Shown here one piece after another: positions 7,901 to 14,289 of a stretch of 14,297 bases of DNA; within the stretch, counting starts at the first letter, position 1, and the number at the start of each line of letters is the position of its first letter. The stretch is from an uncultured Porphyromonadaceae bacterium (GTDB taxonomy: Bacteria > Bacteroidota > Bacteroidia > Bacteroidales > Muribaculaceae). The DNA lies in NCBI GenBank assembly GCA_947175225.1, contig CAMWLX010000041.1:1-14297 (forward strand), in the 5' to 3' direction. The translations under genes were made by a program, and so were the position numbers. The notes beneath the pieces are model-generated. The model saw only the letters and a list, made by a program, of their open reading frames with translations, had not been told where the DNA came from and made no database searches.

Positions 7901-8430
7901 ATCCAACAAATCCGGATCAAGACCCACTGCCGACCGACATGAAAGAAGAAACGGCTGATGATCAGGAGACAGAAGAGACTCGGCGCTACGGCGAACTTAT
8001 GCACAGCATAATGGAACACGTCGATACTTCAAGCGACCTACCACGCGCATTACTCCGGGCAAAAACCGCAGGACAAATAAGCCTGCGCCAAATGGAGCTG
8101 ATGAGTGTGCAAATGGCTGAAGCTCTGAAGAGCGTAGAAAGCTACGGATGGTTTGCGCCTGGATTGAAAGTAATCAAGGAACGAGGAATAGTCACCAATG
8201 GAACGAAGAGACATCCCGACAGGATAGTGGTCCGTCCAGACAGGATAATGATCCGTCCGGATGAGACTGCCGTGATAGTCGACTACAAATTCGGAGAGCA
8301 CCGTAACGATGAGAAGTATTCTTGGCAGGTGAAAAGGTATGTCTCAGAGCTTCTTAAGACGGGGATTGCAAAAAAATGCGAGGCCTACATATGGTATGTA
8401 AGCCTCGGGGATGTGAAAAAGGTCGATTGA
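4936..8430 (+). CDS. AddA/RecB-like UvrD-family helicase with C-terminal PD-(D/E)XK nuclease
   Basis: This 1164-residue protein carries a complete superfamily 1A helicase core. Motif I is ASAGSGKT (7-14), Ia TFTNKA (54-59), II DEFQDT (434-439), III GDAKQSIYRFR (from 465), IV NWRSSE (from 506), V VHKSKGLEF (from 788) and VI AYTRA (874-878). The C-terminus is a RecB-type nuclease: YGELMHSIMEH with H1023, a PDR motif with D1102, and VDYKFG with D1116 and K1118, followed by the Q-x3-Y segment. It should unwind and resect double-strand ends for RecA-dependent repair, as AddAB or RecBCD do. An AddB partner is not in the window. An in-frame 21-bp tandem duplication gives a second PDR motif (D1095) next to the catalytic aspartate. 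The ATG overlaps the SUI1 stop, and Walker A starts only 10 residues in, as is usual. The gene converges on fucP with 2 bp between stops. Confidence 0.94.
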   Translation: MLQLQRASAGSGKTYTLAKKFIEYYISHADDTGKRRIRPVRALRESLQHILAITFTNKATNEMKLRIVDKLNALASWTPDIPIKDVDYLKDFMEEFECSPQEIATQCKYALKVLLTDYGDFKVSTIDSFFQTVLRTFAYEADLDDTYQLELDSNYVTQMGLDTTLDEIDTSRQSTQGAAWIKNMMENKAATGKGWNIFQKNESDYNVYGEILNASRNLAKEDFKEIRESLDTYFEENPDFYKTYKQLCELYEKGQREAFDKMRAAAGSVRAAFKAAGLNMDETAGSYLASRVKKMAASWSWDHSVEDGATFKIPEFTRKGATTRVFHPKKDNPHLGTAIEDHIEALAIEMYERFDEWRNEAKSDKMKRWKIYRATMPYVGLLHNVRNNSRLFLTDTNTVELGETNSILRRIIGDDDAPFVYERLGSRLEHFLIDEFQDTSKLQWDNLRPLLIESEGKGNDNLIIGDAKQSIYRFRNADPSLITTKVPTEFAHTCMQRGTTPAENTNWRSSERIVKFNNLFFRFFSKELGDRMEQLYSNTVQPASHKNDKGYVKIQLFQEEPTEDKIPLHFSEIPLLIENMLSRGYAMSEIAVLVDTNEQGTQVIESIMRYNNNDDTARKIKFISADSLKIGESPAVQTVISILEAINNGTKAKLYPKEERKEKGAGEWSKLKADFSFFAMHNSDAPLSELLTRFLDGEYNPDAIREMLAEMSTTVLPALVENIIRQFIPSNKRQSEVIFLAALQDMVIEYCEGHTADIASFLQWWNKKGHSKSVSSPEGTDAVNIMTVHKSKGLEFRCVIVPFSKQTIKPASVQKEWIWVKPDLSEAEESMGVTQIPWIPVWSESKLNDTKHKDQYQEYLDNYMTDKVNMAYVAYTRAIDELYVYTPCKIKEDGTVSDTSRIGAFLWRCGTEAEKIIDDLNATYPEISDYIPSAEEITVDSDGCSWSFGIPLAKEEIEAGRKEKEDSSESITINNYRCAQTIPEILCTDPTNPDQDPLPTDMKEETADDQETEETRRYGELMHSIMEHVDTSSDLPRALLRAKTAGQISLRQMELMSVQMAEALKSVESYGWFAPGLKVIKERGIVTNGTKRHPDRIVVRPDRIMIRPDETAVIVDYKFGEHRNDEKYSWQVKRYVSELLKTGIAKKCEAYIWYVSLGDVKKVD
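8218..8259 (+). repeat. In-frame 21-bp tandem duplication in the nuclease domain
   Basis: Two adjacent 21-bp units (8218-8238 and 8239-8259) share 18 of 21 bases. They encode DRIVVRP and DRIMIRP, followed by a partial third start (DE). The duplication adds 7 residues just before the DYK nuclease motif without breaking the frame. Confidence 0.85.
8370..8407 (-). terminator. Intrinsic terminator of fucI-fucP, inside the helicase gene
   Basis: On the minus strand a 12-bp stem with one mismatch (8402-8407 plus 8395-8400 pairing with 8379-8384 plus 8386-8391, 3-base loop) is followed two bases later by seven T (8370-8376 on the complement). This is a classical intrinsic terminator. It starts 25 bases after the fucP stop codon and lies entirely within the coding sequence of the convergent helicase gene. 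Confidence 0.78.
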
Positions 8431-8432
8431 TG

Positions 8433-9749
8433 TCAAGAACGATTGCGGGCGCAGCGTAATCCGTAGGAGATGATGACGAGGAAGCAGATGAGTGGCAATA
8501 TGAAGGAGAGATTGACTGCCGGGAAACCAGCTATCTCTCCGCAATCGATGATCTTGGCTTGAAGCGGAGGAAGCACAGACCCTCCAAGAATAGCCATGAT
8601 GAGTCCGGCTGCTCCAAACTTGGCATCATCCCCCATGCCGTCGAGCGCAATGCCATAAATAGTAGGGAACATCAGCGACATGCAAGCTGACACACCGACA
8701 AGGCAGTATAGGCCCATACGGTCTTGGAATAAAATTACGCCAACTGTAAGGATTGTGGCAGCTGAGGCAAGTATAGCCAACAGTCGACCGGCATTTATGT
8801 ATCGCAACAAGTATGTACATATAAAACGGCTTACGCAGAATATCGACATAGCGACGATGTTGTATTGCTGCGACAATACCTCAGCACTCTTCTCGCTAAG
8901 ACCTTCAATCATAAAGATGCGGGTTCCATACTGGATGATGAAAGTCCAACACATGATCTGCGCTCCCACATAGAAGAACTGGGCAATTACGCCTTCCCTA
9001 TAGCGAACTTTAGTGAATATCCTTTTCAGCGTTGGGAAGAAATCTATTGAATGTGACTTGTCGCCATTTTTCGGCATCTTCACTACTGAAATCACCACGA
9101 ACATCAGCACCACTACAATGCCTATAAAGACATAGGGAGTGATGAGGGTCAGGAGATCGGCATCGCGGACAGCCTCAAACTCTGCATCGCTGAGTTGGGC
9201 ACGCTGCTCTGTCTCAAGTGGATTGAGACGAGCCTGAATGAAGTTCATAGCCACCCACATTCCCATAAGCGAACCGACCGGATTGAACGACTGCGCCATA
9301 TTCAAGCGACGGGTCGCGGTATCCTCCGGACCCATTGATAGGATATAGGGATTGCAACTTGTCTCCAAAAATGAGAGGCCACACGTCAATATGAAGTAGG
9401 CAATAAGGAAAGGATAGTAGCTACCGGTCAGCATAGCCGGGTAGAACAGGAATGCACCGCAAGCGTACAGCCCGAGTCCGAGAAGTACACCGGCTTTGTA
9501 TGAGAAACGACGAATGAAAATAGCTGCCGGGAATGCCATCGCAAAGTAACCGCCATAGAATGCCACTTGCACCAGTGTGCCATCAGTGACACTCATACGG
9601 AATATCTTTGAGAAAGCCTTCACCATCGGATTCGTGATATCATTTGCAAAACCCCATAGGGCAAAGCAACTCGTGATGAGGATAAACGGCACCAAATAGC
9701 TGATGCCGTTCATCTTTAGGAGTGAATGTGATTGATTATTATCTTTCAT
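8433..9749 (-). CDS. fucP: L-fucose:H+ symporter (major facilitator superfamily)
   Basis: The 438-residue inner-membrane protein has about 12 transmembrane helices and belongs to the FucP branch of the MFS. It imports L-fucose with protons. Diagnostic segments include FALWGFANDITNPM (29-42) in helix 1, FYGGYFAMAFPAAIFIRRFSYKAG (64-87) and GLSFLETSCNPYILSMG (124-140). E129 lines up with the essential E135 of E. coli FucP. MAQSFNP (151-157) corresponds to the sugar-site region. By my alignment from memory, the position of E. coli D46 holds N40 here, with D37 three residues earlier; this looks usual for Bacteroidota FucP. The gene follows fucI by 67 bp, which includes a 17-bp inverted repeat, and is likely co-transcribed with it. 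Transport of another deoxy sugar or hexose cannot be excluded, but the fucI neighbour makes fucose most likely. Confidence 0.93.
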   Translation of the reverse strand: MKDNNQSHSLLKMNGISYLVPFILITSCFALWGFANDITNPMVKAFSKIFRMSVTDGTLVQVAFYGGYFAMAFPAAIFIRRFSYKAGVLLGLGLYACGAFLFYPAMLTGSYYPFLIAYFILTCGLSFLETSCNPYILSMGPEDTATRRLNMAQSFNPVGSLMGMWVAMNFIQARLNPLETEQRAQLSDAEFEAVRDADLLTLITPYVFIGIVVVLMFVVISVVKMPKNGDKSHSIDFFPTLKRIFTKVRYREGVIAQFFYVGAQIMCWTFIIQYGTRIFMIEGLSEKSAEVLSQQYNIVAMSIFCVSRFICTYLLRYINAGRLLAILASAATILTVGVILFQDRMGLYCLVGVSACMSLMFPTIYGIALDGMGDDAKFGAAGLIMAILGGSVLPPLQAKIIDCGEIAGFPAVNLSFILPLICFLVIISYGLRCARNRS

Positions 9750-9768
9750 GATATTATTTACACGTTAT

Positions 9769-9810
9769 AATGATTAAATATCAAATATTTATGTTTGATA
9801 TTTAATCATT
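9769..9810. repeat. Perfect 17-bp inverted repeat between fucI and fucP
   Basis: AATGATTAAATATCAAA (9769-9785) and its exact reverse complement (9794-9810) are separated by 8 bases. The element starts 6 bases after the fucI stop and ends 19 bases before the fucP start, so it fills most of the intercistronic gap. It contains few G or C bases and is not followed by a U-run on the minus strand. It is more likely an mRNA hairpin that tunes fucI versus fucP levels, or a protein-binding site, than a terminator. Confidence 0.85.
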
Positions 9811-9816
9811 TTATTA

Positions 9817-11595
9817 TTATTTATAGAGCGGGCCATACGCTGCACAAGCACGATAGTCTGCACCTTCCTTATCCATGCCGAAAGCATTCCATGATGCAGG
9901 ACGGAAGATCTCGGTCTCCTCCACATTGTGCATGCACACTGGAATACGAAGAATAGAAGCAAGCGTAATCAGATCTTTGCCTATGTGTCCGTAGGAGATG
10001 GCACCATGATTTGCTCCCCAGTTGTTCATTACAGAATAGACATCCTTGAAGGCATCCCGGTCAGGACAAAGACGGGGCACAAACCAAGTGGTAGGCCATG
10101 TCGGGTCGGTACGCATATCGAGAATCTTATTGATTTCGGGATCTACATCGGCAGTCCAACCCTCTGCTATTTGAAGCACCGGACCAAGACCTTTTACAAG
10201 GTTAAGACGCATCATTGTGACTGGCATTCCTCCCTTTGTCAGGAAGTTGGAAGAGAAGCCACCCCCACGGAAATAGTCACGGTCAGCAGGATACCAAGTG
10301 GTGGCATCTAAGCACTTTTCCACGTCTGCCTCAGTCATAGCCCAATGCGGCTTCATCACAGGAACTCCATTGGCATCTACAGACTGTCCTGTGCCATCAA
10401 GAGTAGTCGCTCCTGAGTTGATGAGATGAATCATACCTCCGGCAGCCCGCCCTGTCAGCTCCTTGCCTGTCACCCGATAAACTGCTTCCGGGCTCCAGTA
10501 TGTACGTACATCGCTGAAGAACTGAGCACGATTTGTAAGCAGATGTCCGAATAGCATAGCCACTCCGTTGCAAGCATCGTTTTCAGTAGCAAGCACGAAT
10601 GCTTCGCGTATACCGTTCCAGTCGAAAGATGTATTCAGAAGAGCCTCCGTATAATCCCCGTTTGGATAGAAATCCGTCCATTGACGTTGTCCTTGGAAAC
10701 CACCGGCGATAGCATTGTGGCCAAGTGCCTCTTCTTTGAAACCCATTTCCTTGAGTTTTGGATTTCCTTTTAGAAGGTCGCGCACGATGAGTGTCATTTT
10801 GACCACAAACTCCCAGTCGGCATCTTTTTGCTCTCTGGTTTTCTTTTTCTCAGGACGGTTCTTGAAATCCTCGCCTTCGCGTGGCTTACAGTATTTTTCT
10901 GTCCACGCCATAGCCTTTTCATATTCTTCCTTGTCGTAGATGCCTTCGCTCATACGGCGGATGATTTCGGTTGCATCAACTGATTCTGTACGCATACCAA
11001 GGTATTCCTGGAAGAAATCGGGATTAACTATAGATCCGGCGATGCCCATTGATACCGAACCTATCGAAAGATATGATTTGCCACGCATCAATGCCACTGC
11101 AAGGGCAGCCCTTGCAAAACGTAGAAGTTTTTCCTGAACGTCAGCAGGGATCGTATTGTCGTCGAGATCCTGAACATTGCGACCATAGATGCCAAAAGCG
11201 GGAAGACCTTTCTGAGCATGGGCTGCCAGCACGGCCGCCAAATATACTGCACCGGGGCGTTCTGTACCATTGAAACCCCATACTGCCTTCGGCCAATGGG
11301 GATGCATATCCATGGTTTCTGAGCCATAACACCAGCACGAGGTTACTGTAATTGTGGCTCCTACTCCCTCTCGCTCGAATTTCTCAGCGCAAGCGGCTGT
11401 CTCAGGAAAGCGACCAATAGTGCCATCGGCAATGACACACTCTACGGGGCTACCGTCGGGATATTTAAGATTAGTTGAAATAAGATCTGCTACAGCTTTA
11501 GCGAGATTCATGGTCTTGTCTTCAAGACTTTCACGCACACCACCTTGACGCGCATCAATAGTGGGGCGGATTCCGATTTTAGGGTAGTTTGTCAT
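9817..11595 (-). CDS. fucI: L-fucose isomerase
   Basis: This cytoplasmic, metal-dependent ketol isomerase converts L-fucose to L-fuculose, the first step of fucose catabolism. Family members often also act on D-arabinose. The 592-residue length agrees with E. coli FucI (591). Conserved segments run throughout: PKIGIRPTIDARQGGVRESL (5-24), CWCYGSETMDM, WGFNGTERPGAVYLA, GIAGSIV, FQGQRQWTD, ATENDACNG with E338, DVRTYWSPEA with D362, FRGGGFSSNF, and NWGANHG with H530. E338, D362 and H530 match the metal and active-site residues of E. coli FucI. I chose the ATG at 11595 over one at 11652, because the longer form would add 19 residues translated from a 9-bp tandem repeat. fucP follows; the kinase and aldolase genes (fucK, fucA) are absent from the window. 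Confidence 0.96.
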   Translation of the reverse strand: MTNYPKIGIRPTIDARQGGVRESLEDKTMNLAKAVADLISTNLKYPDGSPVECVIADGTIGRFPETAACAEKFEREGVGATITVTSCWCYGSETMDMHPHWPKAVWGFNGTERPGAVYLAAVLAAHAQKGLPAFGIYGRNVQDLDDNTIPADVQEKLLRFARAALAVALMRGKSYLSIGSVSMGIAGSIVNPDFFQEYLGMRTESVDATEIIRRMSEGIYDKEEYEKAMAWTEKYCKPREGEDFKNRPEKKKTREQKDADWEFVVKMTLIVRDLLKGNPKLKEMGFKEEALGHNAIAGGFQGQRQWTDFYPNGDYTEALLNTSFDWNGIREAFVLATENDACNGVAMLFGHLLTNRAQFFSDVRTYWSPEAVYRVTGKELTGRAAGGMIHLINSGATTLDGTGQSVDANGVPVMKPHWAMTEADVEKCLDATTWYPADRDYFRGGGFSSNFLTKGGMPVTMMRLNLVKGLGPVLQIAEGWTADVDPEINKILDMRTDPTWPTTWFVPRLCPDRDAFKDVYSVMNNWGANHGAISYGHIGKDLITLASILRIPVCMHNVEETEIFRPASWNAFGMDKEGADYRACAAYGPLYK

Positions 11596-11609
11596 TGTTA
11601 TTGCAGTTT

Positions 11610-11645
11610 GGGTCGGACGTGTCAGACAAGTCGGACGTGTCGGAC
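11610..11645 (-). repeat. 9-bp tandem repeat in the fucI leader
   Basis: Four 9-bp units built on GTCGGAC or GTCAGAC on the plus strand (11610-11618, 11619-11627, 11628-11636, 11637-11645) lie 14 bases before the fucI ATG. On the transcript they read as repeats of GTCCGAC. Read in frame they would give a TRP-rich extension, which argues against translation starting upstream of them. This may be a dispersed intergenic repeat or a leader element. Confidence 0.8.
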
Positions 11646-11649
11646 TGAT

Positions 11650-11657
11650 CAAATATT
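11650..11657 (-). promoter_or_regulatory. Weak candidate -7 box for fucI
   Basis: On the minus strand AATATTTG (11657-11650) matches TAnnTTTG at all but the first base. It lies directly after the T-run of the preceding terminator and 54 bases before the fucI start. Its -33 region would fall inside the terminator stem, and no TTTG is visible there. Low confidence. Confidence 0.2.
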
Positions 11658-11697
11658 AAAAAAGAGGGCCTGCAGCGTATTTTACGCTGCAGGCCCT
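11658..11697 (-). terminator. Strong intrinsic terminator after the BI-1 family gene
   Basis: A perfect 15-bp GC-rich stem (11683-11697 with 11665-11679, 3-base loop) is followed on the minus strand by one C and then six T (11663-11658). It begins 11 bases after the BI-1 gene stop and is the clearest terminator in the window. It should isolate argS and the BI-1 gene from fucI-fucP. Confidence 0.92.
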
Positions 11698-11708
11698 TAG
11701 GAATTTCA

Positions 11709-12440
11709 TTAGTCGCGGCTGCCACCGAAGAGGCGAAGGATGAACAAGAAGAGATTGATGAAGTCGAGATAGAGATTCATCGCGCCCATAGTAGCGAGTT
11801 TGTCGGCAAGTGCCGGATCAAGATTGGCAGCTGCCAATTGCTTAACTTGCTGAGTATCCCAAGCTGTGAGTCCGGTGAAAATCAATACTCCGATGATGGA
11901 AATGACATAACTCATAGTGCCACTTTTAAGGAAAATATTGACCACCATTGCAATGATGAGCCCAAAAAGAGCCATCATCAAGAATGAACCCATCTTGGTA
12001 AGGTCGGCTTTAGTGAAATAGCCATACACTGACATCGCACCGAAAGTTCCGGCTGTGATGAAGAAGGTAGAGACGATTGCCGACATCTTATATGCAAGGA
12101 AAATGCTGCTCAAGAAGACACCCATCAGCGCAGAATACACTAAGAAAAGTACTAAAACTGTTCCGCTCGACATCTTCATCATACGCACCGGGATGAGTAT
12201 TGCCATAGCAAACATAGCTATTATCAGACCCCAAAATACAATCTGATTGCCGAAGATGACACTGATCATAGATGGGCTTGAGGCTACGCCGAGTGCGCAG
12301 AAAGCCGACACAAGGAGTCCGATAAACATACGGACATAGACACGCTTCATGACAGAATTAGTCTGACGCGCCACTGCTGCTCCGCCATAATAGGGAGGAG
12401 GAGTCTGCTGAGAGTTATTGTAATCTGGATACATATTCAA
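11709..12440 (-). CDS. Bax inhibitor-1 (TMBIM/YetJ) family membrane protein
   Basis: The 243-residue protein has a Pro/Tyr/Gln-rich cytosolic N-terminus (1-22, with PPPYYGG) followed by about seven transmembrane helices from residue 33 to the C-terminus. The family signatures are near the end: FTGLTAWDTQQVKQL (188-202) and GAMNLYLDFINLFLFILRLFGG (219-240). D195 and D226 correspond to the aspartate pair that in Bacillus YetJ forms the pH-sensitive gate of a calcium leak. Bacterial relatives (YbhL, YccA, YetJ) are linked to Ca2+ leak or regulation of the FtsH protease; which applies here is unknown. It lies 67 bp after argS on the same strand, and an AT-rich stretch with the palindrome ATATTAATAT (12449-12458) sits just before its start. 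A start at M3 is also possible. A strong terminator follows. The family call is firm. Confidence 0.93.
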   Translation of the reverse strand: MNMYPDYNNSQQTPPPYYGGAAVARQTNSVMKRVYVRMFIGLLVSAFCALGVASSPSMISVIFGNQIVFWGLIIAMFAMAILIPVRMMKMSSGTVLVLFLVYSALMGVFLSSIFLAYKMSAIVSTFFITAGTFGAMSVYGYFTKADLTKMGSFLMMALFGLIIAMVVNIFLKSGTMSYVISIIGVLIFTGLTAWDTQQVKQLAAANLDPALADKLATMGAMNLYLDFINLFLFILRLFGGSRD

Positions 12441-12507
12441 TATAGTTTATATTAATATTATACATCTTATACTATTAAGACAACGAAGAGTGCCTTTCGG
12501 TTTAATC

Positions 12508-14289
12508 TTACATTCTTTCCGGCATCTCCATTCCAAGAAGCGACACTCCGGTCTTCAGCGTGCGTGCCACTACATAGCTCAAGAGAAGACGCAATTGGCG
12601 CACTGCTGCATTCTCTTCCTTCAGAATGCTATAGTCATGATAGAAACGGTTATATTCCTTCGCCAGCTCATAGCAATAGTTTGCGATAAGCGACGGGCTA
12701 TATGTGCGTCCTGCCTCCTTAACGACTTCGGGAAAGTCTGCGACTTTCTGAATCAAATCTGATTCTGCTTCATTCGGAATTGCATTAGGCATATAGAGCG
12801 GATCGAAATTATCTCCTGCCTTGCGGAGCACTGACTGCACACGTGCATAAGTATACTGAAGGAACGGCCCGGTATTGCCGTTGAAGTCGATTGATTCCTT
12901 CGGATTGAAGAGCATATTCTTGCGTGGGTCTACTTTCAGCAAGAAATATTTCAAGGCGCCCATTCCGACGATGCGTGCCACTTCTGCTCTCTCTTCTTCC
13001 GGCATATCGGCAAAACGTTCTGCCCCCGTCTCAGCCGCATCCGCTATCATCTTGTCGATAAGGTCGTCGGCATCAACTACAGTACCTTCGCGGCTCTTCA
13101 TTTTGCCCTCGGGGAGTTCCACCATTCCGTAGGAGAAATGAGTGAGATCCTTGCCCCATTTGAAACCAAGTTTATCAAGAAGCAGCGAAAGCACTTGGAA
13201 GTGATAGTTCTGCTCATTGCCAACCACATATATCATCTTGTCAATGGGAAAATCCTGATAACGGAGTTTCGCTGTGCCAATATCCTGAGTCATATACACG
13301 GAAGTGCCATCGGCGCGGAGAAGCAGTTTATGGTCAAGTCCATCCGCAGTAAGGTCAGCCCAGACAGAGCCGTCTTCCTTGCGATACATGATTCCCTCAT
13401 CAAGACCTTTCAGTACAAGATCCTTGCCTTGAAGGTAGGTGTCGCTTTCATAGTAGATTTTGTCGAATCCTACGCCGAGTCGATGGTAGGTCTCATCAAA
13501 ACCGGCATACACCCATTCGTTCATCATCTTCCATAGGTCGCGCACTTCCTTGTCGCCGGCTTCCCATTTGCGAAGCATCTCGCGTGCTTCAAGCATCAGC
13601 GGTGACTTTGCCTTGGCCTCATCCTCAGAAATATTCTCTTTCTCCATGAGGTCCTTAACCTCTTCCTTGAAATGCTTATCGAAGAGGACATAGAAGTCAC
13701 CAATCAGATGGTCGCCTTTTTTGCCCGTAGATTCCGGAGTGGCTCCGTCTCCCCATTTTTTCCATGCAAGCATCGATTTGCAAATATGTATGCCACGGTC
13801 GTTTACAATGTTGGTCTTCACCACCTTGTGTCCGTTTGCCTCCAGAATTTTAGAAAGAGAATAACCAAGAAGATTATTGCGTACATGGCCCAAATGGAGT
13901 GGCTTGTTGGTGTTGGGGCTTGAATACTCCACCATGACGAGGTCAGAGCTTTCATCGGCATGGCGGATTCCAAATTCAGGATCCTCCGCTATGCTGTGGA
14001 GAGTGGTCAGCCAGAATGTAGGGTTGACGGATATGTTGAGGAAGCCCTTCACCACATTGAATTTCTCTACGGCAGGCACATTCTCCACAAGCCACTCCCC
14101 TATTTCGGTGGCTGTAGCTTCGGGAGCCTTGTGAGAAGCTTTCAAGAATGGGAAAGCCATAATTGTAAGATTGCCTTCAAATTCCTTTTTAGTCTGCTGA
14201 GGCTGTATCTTATCAGCAGGAAAATCAAGGCCATAGAGTGCTTTTACTGCATCGCTTACGCCTTGAGTGATTATAGTTTCAATTTTCAT
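12508..14289 (-). CDS. argS: Arginyl-tRNA synthetase
   Basis: This cytoplasmic class I aminoacyl-tRNA synthetase charges tRNA-Arg with arginine using ATP. The 593-residue protein has the ArgS N-terminal (Add1-type) domain (about 1-100) that contacts the tRNA elbow. The catalytic Rossmann domain follows, with VEYSSPNTNKPLHLGHVRNN (120-139); HLGH at 132-135 is the HIGH motif. The second signature is EGKMKSREGTVVDADDL (394-410), where KMKSR replaces KMSKS. The C-terminal helical DALR domain starts near residue 470 and ends LLGMEMPERM. Length and motifs agree with bacterial ArgS, and the gene is complete, starting 8 bases inside the right edge. No terminator was found between it and the BI-1 gene, so the two may share a transcript. 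The sequence upstream of its start is outside the window. Confidence 0.97.
   Translation of the reverse strand: MKIETIITQGVSDAVKALYGLDFPADKIQPQQTKKEFEGNLTIMAFPFLKASHKAPEATATEIGEWLVENVPAVEKFNVVKGFLNISVNPTFWLTTLHSIAEDPEFGIRHADESSDLVMVEYSSPNTNKPLHLGHVRNNLLGYSLSKILEANGHKVVKTNIVNDRGIHICKSMLAWKKWGDGATPESTGKKGDHLIGDFYVLFDKHFKEEVKDLMEKENISEDEAKAKSPLMLEAREMLRKWEAGDKEVRDLWKMMNEWVYAGFDETYHRLGVGFDKIYYESDTYLQGKDLVLKGLDEGIMYRKEDGSVWADLTADGLDHKLLLRADGTSVYMTQDIGTAKLRYQDFPIDKMIYVVGNEQNYHFQVLSLLLDKLGFKWGKDLTHFSYGMVELPEGKMKSREGTVVDADDLIDKMIADAAETGAERFADMPEEERAEVARIVGMGALKYFLLKVDPRKNMLFNPKESIDFNGNTGPFLQYTYARVQSVLRKAGDNFDPLYMPNAIPNEAESDLIQKVADFPEVVKEAGRTYSPSLIANYCYELAKEYNRFYHDYSILKEENAAVRQLRLLLSYVVARTLKTGVSLLGMEMPERM

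Noticed and set aside
8431..8460. Plus-strand terminator for the helicase gene inside the fucP 3' end
   Set aside because: A weak 7-bp stem with a G-U pair (near 8441-8461) has no T-run after it, so it is not supported.
9928..10311. 127-codon plus-strand frame inside fucI
   Set aside because: It is antisense to an unmistakable fucI coding sequence; its composition is that of an out-of-frame translation.
11596..11652. Upstream ATG giving a 611-residue fucI product
   Set aside because: The 19 extra residues are translated from the 9-bp tandem repeat and have no counterpart in the known FucI N-terminus. The start at 11595 gives 592 residues, matching the family.
12441..12507. Terminator between argS and the BI-1 family gene
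   Set aside because: No stable stem with a T-run on the minus strand was found; only AT-rich sequence with a short palindrome.
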